33,786 nt of DNA from a virus. The number at the start of each line of letters is the position of its first letter. Position 1 is the first letter of the stretch. The stretch spans positions 1 through 33,786 of the IMG/VR virus record IMGVR_UViG_3300003690_001752, one strand, 5' to 3'. The notes under the pieces were generated by a model. It saw only the letters and a list, made by a program, of their open reading frames with translations, was not told the origin of the DNA and made no database searches. The translations under genes were made by a program, and so were the position numbers. Below are positions 5,200 to 12,283 of the stretch, one piece after another.

Positions 5200-6301
5200 G
5201 GCGCCCCGTAACGTCTGCCTCGTCGGCGACGCGGCCGAGCAGCTCGCCACGCTACCGGCGGGGATCGTTCAGACTTGCGCCACGTCGCCGCCCTATTGGG
5301 GGCTGCGTGACTATGGCACGGGATCATGGTCGGGTGGCGACACCGACTGTGATCACGCCGCGCCGCCGACAGGAGGGAGAAAGAAGGGATCTACGCTCTC
5401 TGGCTCTGGCAATCGCGAGGGCTTCAGCGCGGACGGTCAGTTCAAGAGTGTTTGCGGGATTTGCGGGGCCCGCCGCACGGACAGCCAACTCGGGCTTGAG
5501 TCCACGCCGGATGAGTACGTCGCCCGGATGGTCGAGGTGTTCCGCGAGGTGCGGCGGGTGTTGCGGGACGACGGGACGCTTTGGCTCAACCTCGGGGACA
5601 GTTACAACGGGTCAAGCGGGAGCGGGGGCGACACGCCGAAGCAGTCTACCAACGTCGGCAGCTTTCACGATGGGGGGATTCGTCGAGCCCCCGGCCTCAA
5701 GCCCAAGGATCTAGTCGGCATCCCGTGGCGCGTCGCCTTCGCCCTACAGGCCGACGGCTGGTATCTGCGCTCGGACATCATCTGGCACAAGCCGAACCCG
5801 ATGCCCGAGAGCGTGACCGACCGGCCCACGTCGGCGCATGAGCACGTGTTCCTCCTGTCGAAGTCGGCCCGCTACTACTACGACGCCGACTCCATCAGGG
5901 AGCACACGGAACACGTCGGCGCCACATGGGAGGACCGGCAGGCTATGGGGTTCCGGGGCGACACGAAGCACCCTACAAGGGATGCGATCGAATCTGGGAT
6001 GTCGATTCCTTCGTTCGCGGCGAACAAGAACGGCCGCAACCGCCGCTCCGTCTGGACCGTCGCCACCCGCCCCTACGCCGAAGCGCACTTCGCCTGCTGG
6101 CCCCCGAAGCTCGTCGCCCCGATGATCCAGGCCGGCAGCAAACCGGGCGACCTTGTCCTCGACCCCTTCATGGGATCCGGCACCACAGCCCAAGTCGCCC
6201 AGGATCTCGGCCGGGACTGGATCGGCGTCGAGCTGAACCCGGACTACATCAAACTGCAGGACAAACGAACGGCGCAGCTATCCCTGATGGGTCTCCGATG
6301 A
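5159..6301 (+). CDS. Beta-class DNA N4-cytosine/N6-adenine methyltransferase with metal-binding insert
   Basis: The enzyme methylates an exocyclic amine in DNA using S-adenosylmethionine. The catalytic motif IV, TSPPYWGLRDYG, lies at residues 42-53. The SPPY form is common in N4-cytosine enzymes but also occurs in N6-adenine ones, so the target base is undecided. Motif I, DPFMGSGTT, is at 335-343, followed by DWIGVELNPDY. This order (IV before I) defines the beta class. Between motif IV and the next helix sits an insert with Cys64/His66 and Cys99/Cys102 (VCGICG), probably a zinc site. The ATG at 5159 overlaps the previous stop (ATGA). The frame is open upstream but unrelated. The whole gene is flanked by 44-bp direct repeats, suggesting that it was gained as a cassette. 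Confidence 0.92.
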   Translation: MKRGGDLDPIARPPAPRNVCLVGDAAEQLATLPAGIVQTCATSPPYWGLRDYGTGSWSGGDTDCDHAAPPTGGRKKGSTLSGSGNREGFSADGQFKSVCGICGARRTDSQLGLESTPDEYVARMVEVFREVRRVLRDDGTLWLNLGDSYNGSSGSGGDTPKQSTNVGSFHDGGIRRAPGLKPKDLVGIPWRVAFALQADGWYLRSDIIWHKPNPMPESVTDRPTSAHEHVFLLSKSARYYYDADSIREHTEHVGATWEDRQAMGFRGDTKHPTRDAIESGMSIPSFAANKNGRNRRSVWTVATRPYAEAHFACWPPKLVAPMIQAGSKPGDLVLDPFMGSGTTAQVAQDLGRDWIGVELNPDYIKLQDKRTAQLSLMGLR

Positions 6302-6338
6302 AAAGGGTCTTCGACCCCGAGACTATAGCCAGACCCCC
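6295..6338. repeat. 44-bp direct repeat, right copy (after the methyltransferase)
   Basis: This is the second copy of the repeat found at the methyltransferase start, 37 of 44 bases identical and with the same ATG-to-CTATAG spacing. Read from its ATG it would encode the same Met-Lys-Arg ... Ile-Ala-Arg-Pro-Pro peptide as the methyltransferase N-terminus. It probably marks the old 5' end of this position. Confidence 0.88.
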
Positions 6339-6366
6339 GACAACCCTTTCGACAGAAGGAGCAGCT

Positions 6367-6642
6367 ATGAAGTGGGTAGATGGACGCGAGTACAATATCC
6401 CAGCGGATACGTTTGACGTCATATGCGGAGCCGACAGGATGCTTATCGGCTACCGCCATGACGGCGATGACGGCGACCCCGTGCGCGCCAAGGCGGCGCA
6501 GATTCTGGCGAGGATGCTCACGGGAGACCACGCCGATCAGGTCGCCAAGTGGCTCGGCTGGCAGTTGCACGACTGTCGCCAGGCGAGGTCGCCCTCGGAC
6601 CTCGAGAAGAAGTCGACCGATGATCTTGCTGCTGATAGGTGA
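6367..6642 (+). CDS. Hypothetical early protein (91 aa)
   Basis: No family is recognised. The protein starts MKWVDGREYNIPADTF, has an Asp/Gly-rich middle (YRHDGDDGDPVRAKAAQ) and a helical region with MLTGDHADQVAKWLGWQLHDC. An ATG at 6298 in the same frame lies in the direct repeat and overlaps the methyltransferase stop. However, the ATG at 6367 has AAGGAG five bases upstream, and the residues before it merely copy the methyltransferase N-terminus, so 6367 is preferred. Its last codons form the left arm of a strong hairpin, so translation to the stop would affect folding of that RNA. Confidence 0.7.
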   Translation: MKWVDGREYNIPADTFDVICGADRMLIGYRHDGDDGDPVRAKAAQILARMLTGDHADQVAKWLGWQLHDCRQARSPSDLEKKSTDDLAADR

Positions 6643-6669
6643 GACCCCCTTAGGGGTCTATCACCTATC
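6634..6669 (+). terminator. Strong hairpin at the end of the early operon
   Basis: Nine pairs (GATAGGTGA with TCACCTATC) stack on six more (GACCCC with GGGGTC), with only a 2-base TA bulge and a CTTA loop. The stop codon of the upstream gene is inside the left arm. There is no T tract, so it is not a classical intrinsic terminator. It could pause or end early transcripts, protect the mRNA end or be a protein-binding site. Confidence 0.55.
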
Positions 6670-6681
6670 ACTTGACGGACG

Positions 6682-6690
6682 TGGTACTAT
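6682..6690 (+). promoter_or_regulatory. Extended -10 promoter candidate for the replication genes
   Basis: TGGTACTAT fits an extended -10 element (TGn followed by TACTAT, four of six matches to TATAAT). It lies about 100 bases before the initiator start, in a non-coding AT-richer patch directly after the hairpin. A TTGACG nearby is too close to serve as its -35. The paired TATCAC motifs just upstream (6659 and 6666) could be a regulator site. Confidence 0.4.
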
Positions 6691-6720
6691 CGACGGGTCG
6701 GGTAGCTCCCGGCCACTACG

Positions 6721-6763
6721 CCCGCCCTGGCTCCTGTTCCCTTCGTCTGGGGGCCGGGGCGGG
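6721..6763 (+). promoter_or_regulatory. GC-rich leader hairpin before the replication initiator
   Basis: CCCGCCC pairs with GGGCGGG, and the stem continues through a run of GC and GU pairs (about 15 in all) around a 13-base loop. It ends 11 bases before the GGAGGA ribosome site of the initiator gene. A very stable stem here could limit ribosome access or respond to a regulator. The sequence shows the structure but not its use. Confidence 0.5.
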
Positions 6764-6787
6764 GCGGCATTGACGGAGGAATGAAAG

Positions 6788-7420
6788 ATGCTTCGAGAAG
6801 ATATGGTCGAATGCGCCGCCCTGGTGGGAAAGGCGCTGGTGTTGTGCCAGTACGGACACGGCAAGGATGCAGCCGAGCCGCTCGCCGAGGCGCTGTCGTT
6901 GCTGCAGAAGGCCCCCGACGCGCAGCGCCAGAAGTGGCGGGAACGAAAGCAGGCCCAGCGGGCAAGCATGTCCCCTGATGTCACGGGGACATCGTTGGAC
7001 GTCACGGGGAAAGGGTGTGACGTCACGGGGGACTCAGTAGTAGAAGAAGTGGAAGAAGTAGTAGTGGAGGAAGTAGTCCCCCCCGTGTTCGTCTCGATGG
7101 ACGATGTCGACGCGGTGCTGACGAGTTGGAACGCGCTGACCGGATCGTCGATGCGAACAGGACCGACCCGATCGAAGCGGTCCGCCGAGCAGCTCCGCTC
7201 CCTGCTCGTCCGCCTGGCCAAGGAAGAAGGCGACGACGTCGCAGCCGCAAGGAGCAAAGTCGGAGAGGTCGTCAAGTGGCTATGGGCCGACCGGGCCGGG
7301 ACCGACCTGGCGAAGTACGTCGTCCCGTCCACCGTCTGCCGCAAGTGGGACGCCTACGCCGAGCAGATCACGGTCCCAGACAACGGATCGACCTCGAGCG
7401 CCTGGAACCCAAGGGCATGA
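6788..7420 (+). CDS. Phage replication initiator/replisome organiser with Phg_2220_C-like domain
   Basis: The C-terminal part (about residues 100-200) has the layout of the conserved phage C-terminal domain: an initial helix with WNALTGS, a variable basic stretch, and the closing KYVVPSTVCRKWDAYAEQI, like the family's Tyr-x-x-Pro-x-Thr-Leu ... Lys-Phe ... Tyr. Such proteins bind the origin and load the helicase, and the next gene is DnaB. The N-terminal 60 residues are helical and basic at the end (RQKWRERKQAQRA). The middle is a Val/Glu-rich linker preceded by three heptapeptide repeats (DVTGxxx) encoded by iteron-like DNA. The ATG at 6788 has GGAGGA seven bases upstream. The ATG at 6781 is too close to that site and out of frame. 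The N-terminal domain is not assigned to a family. Confidence 0.72.
   Translation: MLREDMVECAALVGKALVLCQYGHGKDAAEPLAEALSLLQKAPDAQRQKWRERKQAQRASMSPDVTGTSLDVTGKGCDVTGDSVVEEVEEVVVEEVVPPVFVSMDDVDAVLTSWNALTGSSMRTGPTRSKRSAEQLRSLLVRLAKEEGDDVAAARSKVGEVVKWLWADRAGTDLAKYVVPSTVCRKWDAYAEQITVPDNGSTSSAWNPRA
6968..7077. other. Candidate replication origin (iterons plus purine tract)
   Basis: Three 12-base units, GATGTCACGGGG then GACGTCACGGGG twice, start at 6977, 6998 and 7019, exactly 21 bases apart, so all face the same side of the helix. The first unit is overlaid by an 8-base inverted repeat (ATGTCCCC/GGGGACAT, 6968-6992). Directly after comes a 42-base C-free, AG/T tract (7036-7077) that is AT-richer than the surroundings. 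Iterons followed by an easily melted tract inside the initiator gene match the lambda O/ori arrangement. Origin function is inferred. Confidence 0.6.
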
Positions 7421-8733
7421 AGTTCTCCGCCCTTCCCTGGTCCATCGAGATCGAAGCCGCCGTGATAGGAGCGGCGCTCATCGACCCGGAGGTCGCCCGA
7501 AGCGCAGGACTGACAGCAGAGGACTTCGCCGACGGACTCAACAGCCGGATCTGGCGAGTGATCTCCGAGCTCGACATAGGCCCGGGATTCGCTTCCGCCG
7601 TCGAGGTCTGGACCATCCTGCTGGCAGAAGGCGCAGGCGAGGACGTCAAGCGAAGGCTCATCGACTGCGAGGAATCAACGCCGTCCTCAGACCTTGGCCG
7701 ACACTACGCCGACCTCGTCCGCCGCACGGCGACAGCTCGGCGCTTCGCCGCAGCATGCGGGGCGGCCCATGAACGAGCCCACGACGGAGACCTGAGAGAC
7801 CTCGACGCCTTCGTCCGAGAAGCCTATGCGGAGATCCGGGACGCAGCCGAAGCCTTCGACGTGGCGCTCGGGACTCGAGGACGGACCGCCGCCGCCGCAC
7901 TGGCCGACGAAGTCGAAGCCCTGCAGCGGCGCATAGCAGACCCGAACGACCACCGACGACTGCTCACCGGATTCGCCGACGTCGACCGACTGATCCTCGG
8001 GTTCGAGCCGGCGGACTACATCGTCGTAGGGGCCAGACCGTCGATGGGAAAGACCGCCCTGCTGCTGCAGATCGCCGCAAACATCGCCCGATCAGGCCGC
8101 GCCGTCTCACTGTTTTCGCTAGAACAATCCACCCCGAAGATCATGCAGCGACTTCTATCCCAGGAATCCCAGGTCGACTTCGGCGCAATCCGAACGGGCC
8201 GGGACTTCGGCGACCGCATGGTCGACCGAATCGTCGCAGCTCAAGACAGGATCGCCGACTGGAACCTGACCATTAGAGACGACCCGGCAATGACACCGGC
8301 AGCCATACGATCCGCAGCAACCCAGGACAAAGCCTCGATAGGATGCGACGTCATCATCGTCGACCATCTGCACGATGTACGACCCGACGTCCGAAATGAA
8401 TCCAGATACGTTCAGGTCTCCGACGTAAGCCAGGCGCTCAAAGCAACGGCAAAAGACCTCGACGTTCCGCTCGTCCTGGCAGCCCAGCTCTCAAGAGATG
8501 CCCACGATCCGAAACGCCCGCCAACCCTCCGACACATACGGGACAGCGGACGCATCGAGGAACACGCCGACATCATCGCCCTGCTGCACCGAGACGACTA
8601 CTTCGACCCGAACACCCGCCCAGGCGAAGCAGACCTGATGATCGCAAAGTGTCGAGACGGCGAGACCGGACGAGTGACCCTGACATGGCGACCTCAATGC
8701 CTGCGCTTCGAGAACAAAGCATTCGGACCATGA
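7417..8733 (+). CDS. dnaB: DnaB-type replicative helicase
   Basis: This hexameric 5'-3' helicase unwinds the phage fork. The N-terminal domain (residues about 8-110) has the DnaB start SIEIEAAVIGAALIDPEV. The RecA-like motor carries Walker A GARPSMGKT at 205-213, the SLEQS segment near 235, Walker B DVIIVDHLHD around 311-320, and LVLAAQLSR near 352-360 (motif H3). A C-terminal RIEEHADIIALLHRDDY segment corresponds to H4. The 438 residues are close to the usual 450-470. The ATG at 7417 overlaps the initiator stop (ATGA). The frame is open upstream but only as the initiator read out of frame. Pairing with the initiator suggests that the phage supplies both helicase and loader. Confidence 0.95.
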   Translation: MKFSALPWSIEIEAAVIGAALIDPEVARSAGLTAEDFADGLNSRIWRVISELDIGPGFASAVEVWTILLAEGAGEDVKRRLIDCEESTPSSDLGRHYADLVRRTATARRFAAACGAAHERAHDGDLRDLDAFVREAYAEIRDAAEAFDVALGTRGRTAAAALADEVEALQRRIADPNDHRRLLTGFADVDRLILGFEPADYIVVGARPSMGKTALLLQIAANIARSGRAVSLFSLEQSTPKIMQRLLSQESQVDFGAIRTGRDFGDRMVDRIVAAQDRIADWNLTIRDDPAMTPAAIRSAATQDKASIGCDVIIVDHLHDVRPDVRNESRYVQVSDVSQALKATAKDLDVPLVLAAQLSRDAHDPKRPPTLRHIRDSGRIEEHADIIALLHRDDYFDPNTRPGEADLMIAKCRDGETGRVTLTWRPQCLRFENKAFGP

Positions 8734-9116
8734 CCGACGAGCAAAGAACGAAACGGTCGATGAACAGAAAGCCCAGGAAGCCTAGAGCCCCAAGGGGAGG
8801 GGAGGGAGATACAGGGAGGGGAGGGGTCATGACGGATGTAGGATGGGAGGAAAGTCAAGCCCACATCTCCCACATGGGCGATCCCGCGGACTTGAAGGCG
8901 AACGCCGAACCCGCGCAGCAGTTGAACAGTTCGCCGGATGCGACCTACGATGAGCGCCTGGCAGAGCTCGAGGACCTCGCCTTCGAAGCCCTGCGGCAGA
9001 TCCTCATCCAGCCGAAGGACAAGCGGGCGAAGCTCAAGGCCGCCGAGATCATCTTGTCGAGGAAGGAGGACGGGGGATCGTTCGCCGACGCCGTCGCCGA
9101 CCTGCTCAAGGGCTGA
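8730..9116 (+). CDS. Small helical protein, possible small terminase subunit
   Basis: The N-terminus is basic and Gly-rich (KRSMNRKPRKPRAPRGG). The C-terminal half is a helical segment, DERLAELEDLAFEALRQILI followed by KDKRAKLKAAEIILSRKEDGG, which resembles the repeated-helix part of some small terminase-type proteins. That assignment is weak, and other phage proteins share the pattern. The ATG at 8730 makes an ATGA junction with dnaB and gives 128 residues. A second in-frame ATG at 8829, right after a run of GGGGA repeats that would serve as a ribosome site, gives 95 residues and keeps all of the recognisable part. The DNA between them is a G-quadruplex-type tract. Confidence 0.6.
   Translation: MTDEQRTKRSMNRKPRKPRAPRGGEGDTGRGGVMTDVGWEESQAHISHMGDPADLKANAEPAQQLNSSPDATYDERLAELEDLAFEALRQILIQPKDKRAKLKAAEIILSRKEDGGSFADAVADLLKG
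8794..8826 (+). repeat. Six-run G tract (potential G-quadruplex)
   Basis: Within 33 bases there are six runs of three or four G, separated by single A bases except for one 7-base gap. This fits the rule for an intramolecular G-quadruplex on the plus strand. It lies at the border between replication and packaging genes and just before an alternative start codon. Confidence 0.7.
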
Positions 9117-9156
9117 CACTTGACGACGCGCCCCCATTGCGGCGACCCTGTCGCCC

Positions 9157-9336
9157 ATGCCTGCACGAGTCGAAGCTGCGAAAGTCCTCGAGGAAGCCCT
9201 GACTGAGTACGGATATGAAGCGGTCGACATGCCGGCCGACGTGATCCTGCTCGCGCTCAAGGCGTCCGACGAGAAGCCTGACGACGACGAGGACGAGGAC
9301 GACGACGAGGACGACGAGCCCGACGAGGCCGCCTGA
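9157..9336 (+). CDS. Short acidic-tailed protein (59 aa)
   Basis: The ORF begins MPARVEAAKVLEEALTEYGY, a predicted amphipathic helix, and ends in a run of 20 or so Asp and Glu residues broken only by Pro and Ala. The run is encoded by simple GAC/GAG codon repeats. Its stop overlaps the ATG of the next gene (TGATG), the same junction used by other genes here, which supports it being real. An acidic tail of this kind can mimic DNA or bind basic partners. A Lys/Arg-rich 43-residue protein is encoded 1 kb downstream. No family is recognised. Confidence 0.6.
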   Translation: MPARVEAAKVLEEALTEYGYEAVDMPADVILLALKASDEKPDDDEDEDDDEDDEPDEAA

Positions 9337-10061
9337 TGCCGGCGGCTCCGATGGTGTTCGGGAGACCCGCTCTCTCTGATCTTGACCTGACTCGGTACGT
9401 AAACTTCAGCGACGACTTCCACGGATTTTCCTCCGAGCCCGGAGAGATCGGGCAGATGGGTTGGTCTGTCCACCAACAGGGAGACAACGGATCGATCCAG
9501 GGGAACCTATACGGTCAGTCAAACGGGATCATCACGTTGCGGGCGAACTCGGCCGTCGACTGGGCGAGTTTCTCTTTGTACGAGGACAAGGAGATGGCCT
9601 TCCCTTCGGAATTCGCCATCGGGTCGACGATGCGCGTCCGCTGGTACATGCGGCAGATCACGGAGTGCGCGTTCTGGGCAGGCTTGACCAACAACAAGAG
9701 CAACCTGCCGCTACTTTCTGGCGCCGTGGGATTCCTGGGATTCCGCTTCGACCCCGCCGTGTCGGCCAATGTCCAGTTCGTCGTAAAGGACGGAGCCGAC
9801 GCGGACAACGAGGACACGGTCTCGATCGTAGCCGGCGTTGCGCAGGCGATGACGACATACGAGGTCACCCGAGTCGCGACCGACGCCTACAGGGTTTCAA
9901 GCGGTGGCGCGGTCAAGGGGACTCTGTCGGGGGTCACCAACGACCCGCCAGCCGCGAACATGGAGCACACGATCGGCGCTTACGGCACCGCCGCCGCCGG
10001 GGCCACCATCAACCTGACCGTCGACTTTTACCAGGCTTTCTCCCCGCTGGATCGGAGATAG
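9336..10061 (+). CDS. Beta-rich probable virion protein (241 aa)
   Basis: The protein looks like a single beta-sandwich of the concanavalin/LamG sort: alternating short strands, FSDDFHGFSSE near the start, FAIGSTMRVRWYMRQI, then GFLGFRFD and the final ATINLTVDFYQAFSPL. Domains of this kind occur in phage fibres, decoration proteins and receptor-binding proteins. It is odd that it lies between the replication and terminase genes, away from the other appendage genes. No catalytic signature is visible. The one-base overlap with the acidic ORF fixes the start. Confidence 0.68.
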   Translation: MPAAPMVFGRPALSDLDLTRYVNFSDDFHGFSSEPGEIGQMGWSVHQQGDNGSIQGNLYGQSNGIITLRANSAVDWASFSLYEDKEMAFPSEFAIGSTMRVRWYMRQITECAFWAGLTNNKSNLPLLSGAVGFLGFRFDPAVSANVQFVVKDGADADNEDTVSIVAGVAQAMTTYEVTRVATDAYRVSSGGAVKGTLSGVTNDPPAANMEHTIGAYGTAAAGATINLTVDFYQAFSPLDRR

Positions 10062-10065
10062 ACGA

Positions 10066-10374
10066 ATGGCCGACAAGTATCGGACGAAGCTGTACGACTG
10101 GACCTCTGCGAAGGTCGTCGACGACGAGCTGGTCATCGACAAGTTCCAGTTCTGCCACGATGCGCAGGGTACCGACGTCTCCGCCGGAGTGACCGGCCGG
10201 ATCAATCGGCAAGATGTCGACCCTGTCGTCTATCCGCTCGCCGACCTCAAGACCATCTGCGCCGAGCTCGACGACGACGATCCCCGTGCCGATGAGTTCG
10301 CCGACCTGCAAACATCTGCCAAGTCTGCGAAGAAGCCCTCGAAGAAGAAGGCCAAGAAGAAGGCGGACGAATAG
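10066..10374 (+). CDS. Hypothetical protein with Lys-rich tail (102 aa)
   Basis: The first 80 residues are of mixed composition (YRTKLYDWTSAKVVDDELVI, then an Asp-rich stretch DLKTICAELDDDDP). The end is nearly all Lys and Ala (AKKPSKKKAKKKADE), probably a disordered DNA-binding tail. It starts four bases after the preceding stop and is directly followed by another very basic small protein, both just before TerL. Small basic proteins at this point may help packaging. No family is recognised. Confidence 0.68.
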   Translation: MADKYRTKLYDWTSAKVVDDELVIDKFQFCHDAQGTDVSAGVTGRINRQDVDPVVYPLADLKTICAELDDDDPRADEFADLQTSAKSAKKPSKKKAKKKADE

Positions 10375-10506
10375 ATGCCGGTCCGCAAGGTCAAGGGCGG
10401 ATACCAGTACGGGTCTGGCGGGAAGGTCTACAAGAGCAAGTCCGACGCCGACCGTCAGGGCCGCGCCATCAAGTCGTCGCAGAAGGCCAAGCGCAAGAAG
10501 AAGTGA
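10375..10506 (+). CDS. Very basic mini-protein before the terminase (43 aa)
   Basis: The ORF starts on the base after the preceding TAG and ends in a GTGA junction with TerL, so it fills the space exactly. The sequence begins MPVRKVKGGYQYGSGGKVYK and contains KSKSDADRQGRAI, a Lys-Ser-x-x-x-Ala-x-x-Gln-Gly-Arg-Ala-Ile pattern seen in other small phage proteins, then a Lys/Arg-rich end. It is likely to bind nucleic acid. Its function is unknown. Confidence 0.62.
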   Translation: MPVRKVKGGYQYGSGGKVYKSKSDADRQGRAIKSSQKAKRKKK

Positions 10507-12173
10507 GCGCCGGCCGGCTTCATCCCGAGATCGCTCGAGAGTTGATCCGGTGCAAGGGCGACTTCGCCCACTTCTGCACGACCTATCTCCGCATCGTCGA
10601 TAAATCGGGCGTATTGATCCCGCTGATCCCGCACGACGCGCAGCACGAGATCCTCGACCTGCTGGACGGCAACCTCTGGAGCTTCGTCCTCAAGGCCAGG
10701 CGGATCGGCTGCACGACCATTGTGTCGGCGTGGATCTTCTGGCGTTGTCTGTTCGGTCCTCATCTCAAGGCGGCGGTCCTCGCCCACTTGTCCGAGTCCG
10801 CCGAGGGGATCTTCGAGACCTATCACACCTTCTACGCCGAGCTCCCCGAATGGATGCGCGTCCTGTTCCCGACGAAGAAGTCGAACGTCCGGGCGATCGA
10901 GTTCAGCCACGGCGGACGGATCCGGGTCGCTTCGGCGAGGACGGAGAAGCTGCGCGGCGGCGGCTATCAGATCGTCCACGCCGACGAGGTCGCCATGTAT
11001 TCGGACGTTCAGCGAATGATGAGGTCGGCGTTCTCGGCGGCGGACGGTGGGGCATCGATCATCATGTCGACGACGGCCAACGGGGTGAACGAGGCGTACC
11101 ACTTCTGGCATGCGACCGGATCGTTCTCCCAGTCCCGCTACTTCAAGAAGCACTTCGTCTCATGGCTGGCAGACGCGACGGCCCGCACGTCGAAGGACTC
11201 GCCGGAATACGTGGAGCCATTCACGGACCCGGGCCTGATGCTCTGGGAGTCGGAGCTGCGGGCCCGATGTCCGGGGATCACGGCGGAGCAGCTCGCCTAT
11301 GCCCGGGTCCAGTTCATCAAGCTCGGCGGGTCGCCTGACAACTTCGATCAGGAGTTCCCGACGGAAGCGGCCCTTGCGTTCATCCTGTCGGGCAAGCCGT
11401 ACTTCTCGAAGCGGTTCGACGAGGCGCTCGGTCATGAGCCCGTCGAGGGTCTGATCGTTCAGGACGACCCGATCGACTATCGAACGTATGCGATGGGAGT
11501 CGACACGGCGGGCGGTGTTCCAGGCGGCGACTATTCGGCCTGCTACGTCGTCGACGTGTCGGACCGGGACCGCCCTGTCGAGGTCGCGTCTCTGTACATT
11601 CGGATGAACGTCGAGCCCTTCGCCGACGCTGCTCTTGACCTGGCGAGGAAGTACAACGCATACGTCGCCATCGAGCGGACGGGTATCGGCCTGGCCGTCG
11701 TTCAACGCTTCAAGCACTCGGGTTATCCGTACCTATTTCGGACGACGGTCCCGGGCAAGGTCGGCCAAGAGTCGACGGAGCGCATTGGCTGGGATGCGTC
11801 GGAGCGGTCTCGTCCTGCGATGCTGTCGGCGCTGCAGTCGGCGATCAACCTCGGACGCCTCGAGCCCATCGACCCCCGTCTAAAAAACGAGATCAATACG
11901 TTCGTCTGGGATAAGACGGGCCGACCGGACCACCAGGGCGGGGCGCACTCGGACATGATAGTCGCCGCGGGCCTGGCGCTGATCGCTGCGAGTCAGAGCG
12001 AGGAAGTCCACGCCGAGGATATGCGGATGGCTCATCGGCCGATCAACGCTCCCGAGCGGATCAAGTGGGAGATGGCGACCGGCCGCCTGTACGACCCTTC
12101 CGACGCCTACGCCGACGACCGGCCCCGCAGCCTAGACGAAGGCGTCACTCTGGACGTCCTGCTATCGCCCTGA
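10503..12173 (+). CDS. Terminase large subunit
   Basis: This is the packaging motor ATPase and nuclease. The ATPase domain has a deviant Walker A, KARRIGCTT at 64-72, with the lysine at the front of the loop and Cys where many relatives have Lys. Walker B is IVHADEV with Asp161/Glu162, and the coupling motif is STTANG at 189-194. The RNase H-like nuclease has Asp334 (GVDTAGG), Glu391 (AIERTG) and Asp484 (GGAHSDMIVAAG). The 556 residues are typical. It starts with GTG in a GTGA junction. The last 60 residues (after about 500) are polar and less conserved. The scaffold, capsid and portal genes follow. Confidence 0.95.
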   Translation: MSAGRLHPEIARELIRCKGDFAHFCTTYLRIVDKSGVLIPLIPHDAQHEILDLLDGNLWSFVLKARRIGCTTIVSAWIFWRCLFGPHLKAAVLAHLSESAEGIFETYHTFYAELPEWMRVLFPTKKSNVRAIEFSHGGRIRVASARTEKLRGGGYQIVHADEVAMYSDVQRMMRSAFSAADGGASIIMSTTANGVNEAYHFWHATGSFSQSRYFKKHFVSWLADATARTSKDSPEYVEPFTDPGLMLWESELRARCPGITAEQLAYARVQFIKLGGSPDNFDQEFPTEAALAFILSGKPYFSKRFDEALGHEPVEGLIVQDDPIDYRTYAMGVDTAGGVPGGDYSACYVVDVSDRDRPVEVASLYIRMNVEPFADAALDLARKYNAYVAIERTGIGLAVVQRFKHSGYPYLFRTTVPGKVGQESTERIGWDASERSRPAMLSALQSAINLGRLEPIDPRLKNEINTFVWDKTGRPDHQGGAHSDMIVAAGLALIAASQSEEVHAEDMRMAHRPINAPERIKWEMATGRLYDPSDAYADDRPRSLDEGVTLDVLLSP

Positions 12174-12283
12174 ACGGGACGCACTAGACAAAGCCGCCGA
12201 CGTCTCCCACAATGCCCGCCAAGGCATCGCGTCGCGGGCGTAACCCGCGGGCCCATGCAGGCCAGCCGAAACAGGAGTCGGAA
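12174..12283. other. Intergenic or alternative N-terminus between TerL and scaffold
   Basis: This stretch has no clear promoter or terminator. The part from 12212 is open in the scaffold frame and encodes a basic peptide (PAKASRRGRNPRAH), so it is either leader RNA or the true start of the scaffold. It is one of only a few gaps in the late region. Confidence 0.4.

Noticed and set aside
6298-6366. ATG at 6298 as the start of the 91-residue protein
   Set aside because: It lies in the direct repeat and only copies the methyltransferase N-terminus. The ATG at 6367 has a strong AAGGAG site.
6672-6690. TTGACG/TACTAT as a standard promoter pair
   Set aside because: The spacing is only seven bases, too short for a -35/-10 pair. 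Only the extended -10 reading is kept, at low confidence.
6977-7030. CRISPR-like array from the regular 12-base repeats
   Set aside because: Units are too short, the spacers are nine bases and the repeats are in frame inside a replication gene, which fits iterons.
10455-11153. 232-codon leftward ORF opposite TerL
   Set aside because: It has no motif or ribosome site and covers the conserved ATPase region of TerL on the other strand.
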